A stretch of DNA of 64,000 nucleotides from Notospermus geniculatus (Eukaryota; Nemertea; Pilidiophora; Heteronemertea; Lineidae): positions 88,780 to 152,779 of the forward strand of contig NMRB01001405.1 of NCBI GenBank assembly GCA_002633025.1, in the 5' to 3' direction. Below the pieces are notes generated by a model. That model was given only the letters and a program-made list of their open reading frames with translations. It was not told the DNA's origin and made no database searches. The position numbers were made by a program, and so were the translations under genes. Positions 53,180-62,921 of this stretch are shown here, piece after piece (the first letter of the stretch is position 1; each line of letters opens with the position of its first letter).

Positions 53180-54940
53180 TTTAATAAAGCCTGGCGAATA
53201 GGAAAAAACACCTTAGTTTTCGGGCGGAAGGTATTTTCGGTCCCTCCAAAAAATGTCCTGGGTCCATCCAATAAATCCAAAATAAGCCTGGCGAATAGGA
53301 AAAAACACCTTAATTTTCGGGCGGAAGGTATTTTCGGTCCCTCCAAAAAATGTCAGAGGCGTGGAAACTTTTGGTACCTCCAACGTTTTTCGCCCCAGCC
53401 GAGTTCGCTCCGTCCTGCGTCACATAATGGAATATGACGGTGAATTACAATGAGGAACTTTCCTGCCGCAAGAGGCCGCCTGTTAGCGGTCCAAGAACGT
53501 CACAAAATTCGACGTCAAAAGCGTGAGCCACCATGGCCACGGCGCCCACGTCATTATTGACGTCATATGTGGAATGGATTTCTGCCCTGTGACGTCAGAT
53601 TTCATGACGTTCTTGGACCGCTAACTCGTAGCGGCCTCTGACGGCACGAAAGTTCCTCATTACGCTAGAAAATGCGAAAGCAGGACTCTGGTCTGTTTAG
53701 AAGAAGGATACACCTACAAAATGACACCTATTTTGTTCCGTTATCTTCATCAGAACAGCTCGGCAGAGGCGTGGAAACCTTTGGTACCTCCCGTCAAAAG
53801 TGTCTCCTTAGCCAATGTTTTTCGCCCCAGCCGAGTTCGCTCCGTCCTGCGTCACATAATGGAATATGACGGTGAATTACGCTAGAAAATGCGAAAGAAA
53901 TTTTCGGGCGGAAGCTATTTTCAGTCCCTCCAAAAAATGTCCTGGGTCCATCCAATAAATCCAAAATAAGCCTGGCGAATAGGAAAAAACACCTTAATTT
54001 TCGGGCGGAAGCTATTTTCGGTCCCTCCAAAAAATGTCAGAGGCGTGGAAACTTTTGGTACCTCCAACGTTTTTCGCCCCAGCCGAGTTCGCTCCGTCCT
54101 GCGTCACATAATGGAATATGACGGTGAATTACGCTAGAAAATGCGAAAGCAGGACTCTGGTCTGTTTAGAAGAAGGATACACCTACAAAATGACACCAAT
54201 TTTGTTCCGCTATCTTCATCAGAACAGCTCGGCAGGAGGTGTGGAAACTTTTGGTATCTCCAACGTTTTTCGCCCAAGACCAGTTCGCTCGGTCCTGCGT
54301 TACATAATGGAATATGGCGGCGAATTACGGTACGAAATGCGAAAGCAGGACTCTGGTCTGTTTAGAAGAAGGATACACCTACAAAATGACACCAATTGTG
54401 TCCCGTTATCTTCATCAGAACAGCTCGGCAGAGGCCTGCAAACCTTTGGTACCTCCCGTCAAAAGTGTCTCCTTACCAAAGGTGTTTCGCCCAAGCCGAG
54501 TTCGCTCCGTCCTGCGTCAGATAATGGAATGATGGGGAATTTCTTTAGAAAATGCGAAAGCAGGACTCTGGTCTGTTTAGAAGAAGGACACACCTACAAA
54601 ATGACACCAATTTTGTTCCGTTAACTTCATCACAACATGCAGCTCGGCATAGGTGTGGAAACGTTTGGTACCTCCCGTCAAAAGTGTCTCCTAGCCAAAG
54701 TTCTTCGCCCAAGCCGTGTTCGCTCCGTCCTGCGTCACATAATGGAATATGACGGTGAATTACGCTACAAAATGCGAAAGCAGGACTCTGGTATGTTTAG
54801 AAGAAGGATACACCTACAAAATGACACCAATTGCGTCCCGTTATCTTCATCAGAACAGCTCGGCAGAGGCCTGCAAACCTTTGGTACCTCCCGTCAAAAG
54901 TGTCTCCTTACCCAAGGTGTTTCGCCCAAGCCGACCGAAG
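53180..54940 (+). repeat. ~200-bp satellite array
   Basis: Units are marked by GAGGCGTGGAAAC or variants at about 53348, 53768, 54040, 54238, 54434, 54646 and 54862, that is 196-216 bases apart where uninterrupted. A second block, GGCGAATAGGAAAAAACACC ... CCATCCAATAAATCC, alternates in the first part. Open frames across the units reflect repetition, not a gene. Confidence 0.85.
53450..53662. repeat. 213-bp MITE inserted in a satellite unit
   Basis: ATGAGGAACTTTCCTGCCG at the left, inverted at the right (GAAAGTTCCTCAT); inner arms share GCGGTCCAAGAACGTCA. It splits a satellite unit, explaining the 420-base spacing there. Confidence 0.8.
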
Positions 54941-54944
54941 CCAT

Positions 54945-55027
54945 CGTTAGGTTAACGATGTCGTTACGCTATGCATTTTACCATTTCACCATTTTCAACG
55001 AAAATCGTCAACCTAACGATGGCTTCA
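54945..55027. repeat. Foldback hairpin, 83 bp
   Basis: GAAGCCATCGTTAGGTTAAC pairs with GTCAACCTAACGATGGCTTC; caps the satellite array. Confidence 0.8.
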
Positions 55028-55204
55028 GGAACATGGGCCCTGGTCCGTAAAAAATCTATCAAATGGACTTCAGCGTTGTCGTATCCGGAAAACTAGCGCA
55101 AACGGACTGGAAACCAACCGGATCCGTGAACCAATGAACCTTGCTTTATAATATCTTTGCATTTTAAATGAAGTTTTTCCCGTTCTTTATGTGCCTTAAT
55201 ATAG

Positions 55205-55294
55205 GATGAACAAACAATGCAAGACAAGTTCATCAACTTCCTCATCGACAGAGATATTGATGAGACACAGTTGTCCATGATAAAAGATGAAAAG
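55205..55294 (+). CDS. HECT-domain gene, 5' coding exon
   Basis: A 90-base exon between an acceptor (TTAATATAG) and a donor (AAAAG/GTAATG). It encodes MQDKFINFLIDRDIDETQLS, a SAM-like helical start that continues in phase 0 with the exon at 57753. Related HECT-like proteins of cnidarians, fish and amphioxus begin with a similar short SAM-like segment. Upstream exons, if any, are not visible; ATG 55217 may be the start. Confidence 0.55.
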
Positions 55295-55344
55295 GTAATG
55301 ATCTGAAAATGACCTGGGCAGTGATTGCCACACTCTAAAATTTG

Positions 55345-55697
55345 CTGGGTTAAATTTGACCCAAATTGGGTTGATTTTTACCCAGTAATAAGATTAATAT
55401 GCAATCAACCAAAGGCTGGGTTAAAATGACCCAATTAATTGGGTCAGCATGTTCAACCCAGTAACTGGGTCATTTATTCTGACCCAATATTTGGATCATA
55501 TTTATTAGCCAAATCCTGGCTCATTATACTGTATTTGGGTCATTATTTCGGCTGTATTTTACCTCATTTTCCTGACCCAGTTAGGCTACTGTGTTGAATA
55601 TGGTGACCCAATTAATTGGGTGAACTCAACCCACCATTTGGTTGAGTGCATATTAATCTTATTGGGTCAAAATCAACCCAATTTGGGTCAAATCTGA
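55345..55697. repeat. MITE in intron (GGGTT/AACCC foldback, ~350 bp)
   Basis: TGCTGGGTTAAATTTGACCC at the left; the inverse TTTGGGTCAAATCTGACACA at the right. The arms extend through AATAAGATTAATATGCA. Confidence 0.75.
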
Positions 55698-55803
55698 CAC
55701 AGGAAATATCAGGGCAGTATGCCGAGTCGCACTTCGGACTTATAAAGCCGTCCTTTAAAATTCTTATGGAGTGGTACATTAGGCGATTTTTTGAAACGAT
55801 AGC

Positions 55804-55938
55804 TAAGGCCGTGTTTACCTGACACCCGTTTTCCGTTATGCGATACGTTTTTTCATCTCAATCTGTACATGAGCCAATGCTTTTGTGGATAACGTCGCCT
55901 CGCATAACGGAAAACGGACGTCAGGTAAACACGGCTTA
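55804..55938. repeat. MITE in intron (TAAGGCCGTGTTTACCTGAC)
   Basis: A 135-bp hairpin whose right arm ends GTCAGGTAAACACGGCTTA. Confidence 0.8.
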
Positions 55939-56697
55939 AGATTGTAACGTCTCACCGATCAGACGAAACACACCGAACGACAGAGTAGCAGCTCAACTAC
56001 TCAAGAGAGGACTGTATACTCAAGCTGATAAAAGGTGGCGCTCCAGATCACTGTGCAGGGACGAAGTCAATGAACTCTCACTCAAAGATTTTAATAGAGA
56101 ACACGTGTATTAAACATGAGACGACAATAAATGATACAATAACAATATCTCAGTGCAATGACAAAGATACAGATAAATATGAGATACAAATACAATATGA
56201 TGCCAAAAGCAACGACTCTTCTCCACTCCGACTCGATTTCTTCTTCGCTCATCACTCCCCGACTACTTCACCTACCACACCGCTATATGCCGTGCATATG
56301 CTGTACATCGAACGTAGGCTACATGTACATGTATATCGAACACTCGAAATTCACTCCGGCCGACTCCCACATCTCACGACCGACAAAACGAACGTCAAAT
56401 TCACCGTCTCCAACGATGACCGACTCAACTAGGCGAAATAAAGATTCTTGAATAAGCCTACTTGATGCTTCAACTCGACGCATCCACGATCACAGACGTC
56501 CATAAATCAACCGACAATCATCTTTTGCAAACTCGACCAGAAAACCCCGCCAACAACAAGAAGCCATGCCGCTTCTGCTGAGACATGTGCTTTTACACAA
56601 TAGTTTAGTTTTAATACCCTGTCCAGGTGGCGCCACCAGGAACACGAAAACCGCGAAGACAGGTTGTGACACTAATACGGAACAAAGATAAACTTCG

Positions 56698-56851
56698 GTT
56701 TAAAGCGAATCGAAAGCGAAAAAATTTGAATGCAAAAGGGGACGAATCTTTGTTTACAAACACTCATTTCCTGCATTCTGATTGGCTGTGAGGGCAATGT
56801 TTACAAACATCATCCTTGTGTTTACAAGTCCGCTTTCGATTCGCTTTAACC
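56698..56851. repeat. MITE in intron (GTTTAAAGCGAATCGAAAGC)
   Basis: Right arm GCTTTCGATTCGCTTTAACC. About 154 bp. Confidence 0.75.
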
Positions 56852-57094
56852 AGCGGCTTTTCTGAAAACCACTATATATGTCAAAGTAAATATTTTTACG
56901 TTTAGAATGTTTGGCTATCAGCAATTTATAAAATCGAAAAATTCGCTTCGCTTAAAAACTGTTTGTCAAGTAGGCCTTAAATTGTATATCAAGCCACGAA
57001 AGACAAATTTTGCGAGCTTCATCACTAGGCCTACAGCTTTAATTTCTAGCTTAGAAAGAAGGGATGGTACGAACTCGCTAATAGTGTGTCTATA

Positions 57095-57588
57095 AGCCGC
57101 ATTTACATTATATGAGGCATTCTACTCGCTGGTTCGACAAAGTAATTCGCTGGCTACGCCATTTTTCGCCTGGCGGCGAGCCCAGGAACCATTGCGTCAA
57201 GAGATATTAACCCGTTCCCACCAAATAGGTATGATACAACATGTAGGCCTATCCATCGCAATTCACGAAGTGGTATTAACCCCTTCCCACCCAATGGGTG
57301 AAATTTGATATCTATCTCGATTCACCAAGAGATATTAACCCCTTCCTATCAGCTGAGCGCAAGGCCCATGGGCCTCTTGTCTATAGTCATGCCGCTTATT
57401 CCGTCATTCAACAATAGAAGTGGACACTTTTTACAGGGGGACATTCTATTCGGCTACACCGGTACACTATTTTAACCGGAGCAAATTCGCTTAACCCGGG
57501 GCAAACTCGTTTAACCCGGGGTAAATTCGTTTAACCAAGAGCAAGTGCGTTTATCCCCGGGCAAATTCGTGCAGTGTAAATGCGGCTT
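57095..57588. mobile_element. TIR element in intron (AAGCCGCATTTACA) with a nested Helentron-like piece
   Basis: AAGCCGCATTTACA at the left and TGTAAATGCGGCTT at the right. Inside: a minus-oriented 5' piece of the GGCCCATGGGCC family (about 57185-57382), a 79-base segment shared with 63411-63489, and five ~20-bp units of GGGGCAAACTCGTTTAACCC. Confidence 0.6.
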
Positions 57589-57752
57589 AATGTGTTTGAG
57601 ATTTTTTTCTATAATAGATCAACACGGATGAAACAATGCCGTACTCGCCCATCGTTGTGCTGAGGACAGACAACCGCGCACACCACTCGAACTCCTAAAA
57701 TGCATGTTAATAGTACAAGCATTCAGTTCAGCATGCTTTTTTAAAATTTCAG

Positions 57753-58690
57753 ATTGAAGTCACAACCGTTCTGCACATGAATGATTCGCAGTTGGCAGTG
57801 TACATACCGCGACTTGGAGATAGAATCGCAGTCGTGCAGTTCTGCAAGAAGCTGACGAAAAGTGACGAGACCAAAACTCATGCTGAAAAGAGGAAAAGCC
57901 ATCTCCTCGAAAAGCTGAGAAATAAATTCAAACGCCAAGACGATGGGGAACAGGAGGCTACCTCGGATTCAAAACGAAACCGTAGGCCTACCTCCAATAA
58001 AAAAACACGCCTTGTAGAGATAGGTTGGCTGGATTATGAACGGGCTTCTGGGGAATACAAACAGGTGCGGACAAAAAAAGGTGGAGGCACTCGCCGCGTC
58101 GCTGTTGAGAAGACTGCAAGAAAACAACAACTTCTGCAGTTGGGTAAAAACCTTTTCTTCCCAGAGGGAAAATCACCCAAAGGAGACATGGCTGATTTTT
58201 TGTTTACTTTGAAAGACTTTAAAGAGACCGAGTTCGACGAAGACATCACTGTCGGCGAAATTTATGACAAAACCAGTATCCACACGCTGAGGTTTTATTT
58301 GGCCACCCGCAAGAAGGAGCCAAGCGACGATGACGATGACAGTGACATCATGAAAGCTACGATTTCCATACCACCACCTTCTCCAGTTGCTTCAGATCCT
58401 TTGGAGCCCGCAGCATTTGAAGAAGTTGCAACTAGCTATCAATCGATTCTTGGCGAAGCAGCGGCTGCAATTCCGGTTGCAGTCACCCAGGCGTCACCCA
58501 TTTATGTGAATGATTACCAGATTCAGGACATTGTGGGCTCTGTACCTCAGTCTGCCTCAACTCCAGTCACTGAGTCTACCTACGTACTGCAGTCACCCGA
58601 CAGTGAAATACAGTTCGGTGCCGAAGGGAATGTCTATGGGCTCCTACCGGCGGTGCTTGATGACACAATTCCACAATTCAGCAACAGATC
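57753..58690 (+). CDS. HECT-domain gene, central exon (N-terminal half of protein)
   Basis: Opens after TTTAAAATTTCAG and keeps phase with the 55205 exon. The protein begins with the rest of a SAM-like fold (PRLGDRIAVVQFCKK), then a basic linker, then a conserved block (GWLDYERASGEYKQVRTKKG, GGGTRRVAV, LFFPEGKSPKGDMADFLFTL, TVGEIYD, LRFYLATRK). I know this block from uncharacterised multi-copy proteins in cnidarians, amphioxus and fish. After an acidic DDDDDSD run there is a variable P/S/T-rich linker. The frame changes just before the HECT part (58640-58700). An AG at 58683 could be an acceptor for a tiny intron, or this is a real frameshift. Confidence 0.7.
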
Positions 58691-59683
58691 GAGAGGCCTC
58701 AAACTTTGGTGTACATTAGGCGCAACTTCTGTTTAACAGATGTGATTGAGGCCTTCTCAACTGATGAAATTCTCAACCAAAGAATCCAGATAGTGTGGAA
58801 ATTGGAAAACGGTCAAACAGAGGAAGGAGTCGGGGACGGGGTATACCGCGACTGTTTGGCCCAGTTCTGGGAAGAGTTCTACGGGCAGTGCACGGTGGGG
58901 TCTGGATATAAGGTACCCATCTTACGCCATGATTTTACTGCAGAGAAGTGGCGCGCTGTCGCCAGGGTATTCCTTGTGGGTTGGCGTGAATTCAAATACC
59001 TGCCGATACAAATTGCTTTACCGTTCGTGGAAGAGGCAATTTACGGGCGTGTGTTCAGTGATCTCACCGACGCTTTTTTGAAATATGTTGATGGCGTTGA
59101 GAGGGTAGTTCTTGAGAAAGCACTTTCTGACACTTCCTCCGTAGATGAAGATGAACTGATTGAAGTTCTCGATCAGTACAACTGTAGAAAACGTGTGACC
59201 AATGAGAACATCAAAGCCGTGGTGAAGGAACTGGCCCACAAAGAAATCATACAGGTTCCGATGTACGTTATCGATTGCTGGCGCCCCATTCTTGCACCCA
59301 TGGCTTTCCACAATCACGAGGAGTTACAGTCACACTACACGATCCTGATACCTGACAACATGAAAGTTGTGAAAGCACTTGTATTTCCAGAGGCACTACA
59401 ACAAGAAGAAAAAACAACTGCAGGATATCTGAGGAAATATGTAAAAGGGCTGGATGAAGTTCATCTGAAACGGTTTCTTAGATATTGCACAGGGTCTGAT
59501 TTGATGATAACTGAACATATTTCTGTTCAGTTCTCCAGCCTGACGGGTTTGCAAAGACGACCTCTTGGACACACATGTTCACACCTGCTTGAACTGCCAG
59601 TAAATTACGACAACTTTCCCCAATTCCGTACAGAATTCAACAATGTGTTGGAAAGCAACATATGGGTAATGGACATGCCATAA
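58690..59683 (+). CDS. HECT-like E3 ubiquitin ligase domain
   Basis: About 330 codons to a stop at 59681. A HECT domain takes ubiquitin from an E2 on a cysteine and passes it to a substrate. Visible: the N-lobe start (RRNFCLTDVIEAFS), GDGVYRDCLAQFWEEFY, VPILRHDF, then the C-lobe with LKRFLRYCTGSD and the catalytic cysteine in GHTCSHLLELP (about 35 residues later), followed by the usual F...VL tail. The length is near a full HECT domain (about 350). It resembles G2E3-like HECT proteins. It converges with the integrase-core gene at 62.9-64 kb. Confidence 0.75.
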
Positions 59684-59808
59684 AGTATCGTGAGCTGAAT
59701 GGCCGCCTCCCTGTGACTGATTTAGACAAACTCAGGAAGTGGTACACTAATGGAAGTCATGATATTTTTAGAATGCCCACTGAAAGGCAGGCGCTGAAGA
59801 TGGTGTAA
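59662..59808 (+). CDS. Small ORF overlapping the end of the HECT gene
   Basis: 49 codons starting ATGGGTAATGGACATGCC, in a different frame, overlapping the last 22 bases of the HECT gene. It contains KYRELNGRLPVTDLDKLRKW. Composition is protein-like but no family is recognised. It may be a remnant exon or chance. Confidence 0.25.
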   Translation: MGNGHAIKYRELNGRLPVTDLDKLRKWYTNGSHDIFRMPTERQALKMV

Positions 59809-60485
59809 TCATGATCAATCATTGATTGAGTGAAATCACTCACTGTTTGTTTTTTTCATATCTTTTTATCTTCTGCCAAGCTACCTATGCGGCCGCAGCT
59901 TGATTTATTCAGGTTCTTGACACTTCGATTTCATGCAAATTTGGGAAGCTTTATGCCATTTCANTAAAGTCAGTTCCAAAAATTCAACTGGCCGTAACTT
60001 CCGTCAAAAGAATTTCCGGAAGTGACGGGAAAGTTTTTCATGTACAGGAAGCCATTCTCTATCAATCTAGATAGTTTGGCAAATTTCATACCAAAAATCC
60101 CACGGGACTCTAATTTCGCCCATTTCACACCTGACTGGAGTAACGAGTTAAAAAATGGAGCCTGACACATGGCGGCCATCTTGAAATCCAACATGGCGCC
60201 CATCTGACATAAATTTTGGGGGTTCCATGTTGTTCCCTGATATCCAAAACATGGGTAAAGACACTTTATTTTCAGTGCTATGAGCAATAGGACCTGAGAT
60301 ATTGCCAAAAAATGGCTATTTTGGCGGCCATATTTAAAACCAATATGGTGGCCACCAGGGGGCGCAAATTTTTGGGGTCCATTTTTTTTCATGATCCTTA
60401 GGTATCAAAGTACCCATGTGGGGAGTTTCATGCTTTCTTGAAGAATTGAAAGATTCTGGTGAAAATCAACCCTTAACCGCTCTAC
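59809..60485. other. Gene-less stretch
   Basis: Contains a degenerate repeat (GGCCATCTTGAAATCCAA and GGCCATATTTAAAACCAA motifs) and an N at 59964. No gene is recognised. Confidence 0.4.
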
Positions 60486-60634
60486 TACGGTGACAGACTA
60501 GCGCGTAAGCAGCGCGTCCGTAGCGTTATACCAATCCGTGAGGCGGTAACACAGACCGAAACAGCTATCGAAGGGTCTGAGATTGGTGGAACGCGTGCAG
60601 GACGCGCTGCGTACGCGGCAGTCTGTCACCGGCT
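60486..60634. repeat. Palindromic MITE (CGGTGACAGACT), copy 2
   Basis: Same family as 27161-27310; ends CGGTGACAGACTAGCGCG and CAGTCTGTCACCGG. Confidence 0.8.
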
Positions 60635-60643
60635 TAAAGCCTA

Positions 60644-60820
60644 GGGCGGCGCACACGAGCGCCTCAATCTGGGCGACCGCCGACGAGACTAGTGGCGCGA
60701 CTGACCGATTCGTCGGCCGACTTGGCTTCCGACCGCCAAAGCGACAAGAATTGGCGCTTCTCCGTCGGAAGCCTAGTCGGCCGACGAATCGGTCAAAAAA
60801 GTCGCTCGTGTGCGCCGCCC
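60644..60820. repeat. Palindromic MITE (GGGCGGCGCACACGAGCG)
   Basis: 177 bp with CGCTCGTGTGCGCCGCCC at the right and inner arms GACCGATTCGTCGGCCGACT/AGTCGGCCGACGAATCGGTC. The CGCACACGAG motif is shared with the 50670 MITE. Confidence 0.85.
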
Positions 60821-61515
60821 TTTACGCTCAGTAAAAACGGATATCGCTCCGTAGGTCGACAGACTGTTTCCACTGGCTGGTTTATCGCCGATTTCATTTT
60901 TCACGGGCGATTCAACATCCCTCATGTCCCTTGGGACAAAGTAGCCATGTGAAGACATGATTTTTTTTTGCTGCTACAGCGATAGTTATCGCTCGTGGCT
61001 TTCTCGGTCATTTTCAGTGGCCATCTGAAGAGTGACATCGCATCTCGATGCGATTGCTTTTTTAAAGCCTAATGCCTAGGTCACAAATGCACCGGGCCCC
61101 GTACGATTTTCCCCACCCAGCGGCTTGCTGTGGATTTTAGAGACTGAAACTCGGATCTAAGATGAATTATGATGAAATCACCTCAATGGATAAGCGGAAA
61201 TTGGACTGGATCAAACTGGGCACTCTACAAATTGGCCAAAATATCTGTTTTTACTCGCCGTACAGGCGCCGGAGTGGATAGGCCTATGTGACCTAAGCAT
61301 TATGCCGCAAGGTGCCCGGCTGCGGCCCGGCCGGGGAATTCTCACGGCGCCCGTCCGGTTGCCATGCGGCATCCTTGAGCACCGCATGGGGCCAGTCAAT
61401 CTTTTTTACGATAATTGTCAGAAAAATCGTCCGGAGTCTGCCCACAGCCCGCCCTGGCACCGGCAGGAGCCCGTACGGGACCGCAGAAGCCCGTAAGGGA
61501 CCCGCCATGGCAATA
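60821..61515. other. Gene-less stretch
   Basis: No gene. Several overlapping short frames on both strands are GC-driven. Confidence 0.4.
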
Positions 61516-61662
61516 GGGAGGTTTAGAAATCAAACGATAAACGTGAACGTTAACGACAACGTTATTTTCTACAGAAAAATGCAACACAAAATCTGATTAA
61601 TGTGTAGTGAAAATAACGTTGTCGTTAACGTTTACGTTTATCGTTTGTTTTCTAAACCTCCC
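61516..61662. repeat. Palindromic MITE, TA-flanked
   Basis: GGGAGGTTTAGAAATCAAAC at the left, inverted at the right (CTAAACCTCCC), TA on both sides. 147 bp. Intact relative of the outer arms at 14427-14682. Confidence 0.85.
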
Positions 61663-61799
61663 TACTAATGGGTCTTCTACGGACTTTCTACGGGCTAGTG
61701 GTCAGATGAAAACGCCGGGAGATTTGGGAAAACAGCCAGCTAATTACCGCGGCGCCCGCACAGCTGGTGAAAAATGTCCCGCTGCCCGTGGGAACCGTA

Positions 61800-62204
61800 A
61801 GGCTACGGTTACACCGAACGCGATTCCGAAATTCGCGAAGCCGATTCGGACAGCGATTTCTCGCTTATTTGTACTGCAAACATAGAAAATCACGGAAGAG
61901 ATGGCCCGGGTTTTTGGGTCCATGATATTTAGAAGATTCGCCGTCTATGGTGAATTATTAGCAATTAGTTTGGAAGTTATTGGACAAATGACCAAGCAAC
62001 TTGTTGATCATAGCACTTTATTCATTGTAATACAGTAGGTTTATCAATGCAACCCTGAACTCGCTTGGAAAATCACGCGGCGTCACAGCTCTCAAATGCC
62101 CCAGGAGCATATAGGCGTTTCATTGAAAGGATTTGAAAGCGTATCACGTCGCGTGATCCGCGGCGTGAAAACGCGCTCACGCTACCGCTCATGTGGAAAC
62201 GTAT
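61800..62204. other. Gene-less stretch with a partial foldback arm
   Basis: GGTTACACCGAACGCGATTC near 61806 is an unpaired arm of the family found complete at 62205-62489. Otherwise nothing. Confidence 0.45.
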
Positions 62205-62630
62205 GGTTACACCGAACGCGTTTCGTATATTCGCGCAGCAAAGTCTTTGTTATTTTTCGCTGCACTGCAGGCAGACAAAGGCTTCCGAAGCGTAAATTGC
62301 GCGCGTTGCCCTGCCGCACGGGAATTCGCGTTCGGTGTAAGCCTACGTGTATACCGAACGCGATTCGCATGCGATTGGGCAACGCGTGCGATTTTTGCTT
62401 TGAGAGCCTTTGTTTGCGTGCAGTGCGGCGGAAAATAACAAAGCCTTTGACGCACAGGACGACGGATCGCGTTCGGTATACACGTAGCCTAACCATAAAG
62501 GTCTCCGGCCACTTGTGCGTTTGTCGCTCCGTCATGCGTTTTTTCAATTGTTTGGAAGCAGAGCGGCGGAAAATAACAAAAGATCTGACGCATGACGGAG
62601 CGACAAACGCACAAGTGGCCGGAGACCTTT
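62205..62630. repeat. Three abutting foldback elements
   Basis: Hairpin 1 (62205-62343): GGTTACACCGAACGCG and its inverse. Hairpin 2 (62341-62489): GCCTACGTGTATACCGAACG and its inverse. Hairpin 3 (62497-62630): AAAGGTCTCCGGCCACTTGT and its inverse. All three loops share GCGGCGGAAAATAACAAA or its reverse complement, so they belong to one family, with hairpin 1 in opposite orientation. Confidence 0.85.
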
Positions 62631-62921
62631 ACAGCGATTTCCCGCCACGGCTTTTTCTCTCGCTGGCGATGCGCTGCTCTTGGCGTTTTTGGCATTTTGA
62701 CGAGCGTTTTGAATGCGATATCGCCAACAGCGATTAAAACGCCCGCCAAACCGACCCTTTAGTGTGTTTTTCATTGCCCGGTTGCAAGGCAATGAAAAAA
62801 ACCAGAAATTTCTTTTTATGAATCGGGCAATACGACTCGGAGGCATTCTGAGTCATTATGCCGGAACCGTGTCTTGCGGAATCACTGATAAAGTCAACTG
62901 AGGGAAAATAAAGCAATACAT

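Noticed and set aside
54118-54624. 168-codon open frame
   Set aside because: It is the ~200-bp satellite read through; the same peptide blocks recur in each unit and in other frames.
62096-62737. 213-codon open frame on the plus strand
   Set aside because: It crosses three foldback hairpins and is mirrored by open frames on the other strand, as expected for GC-rich palindromes.
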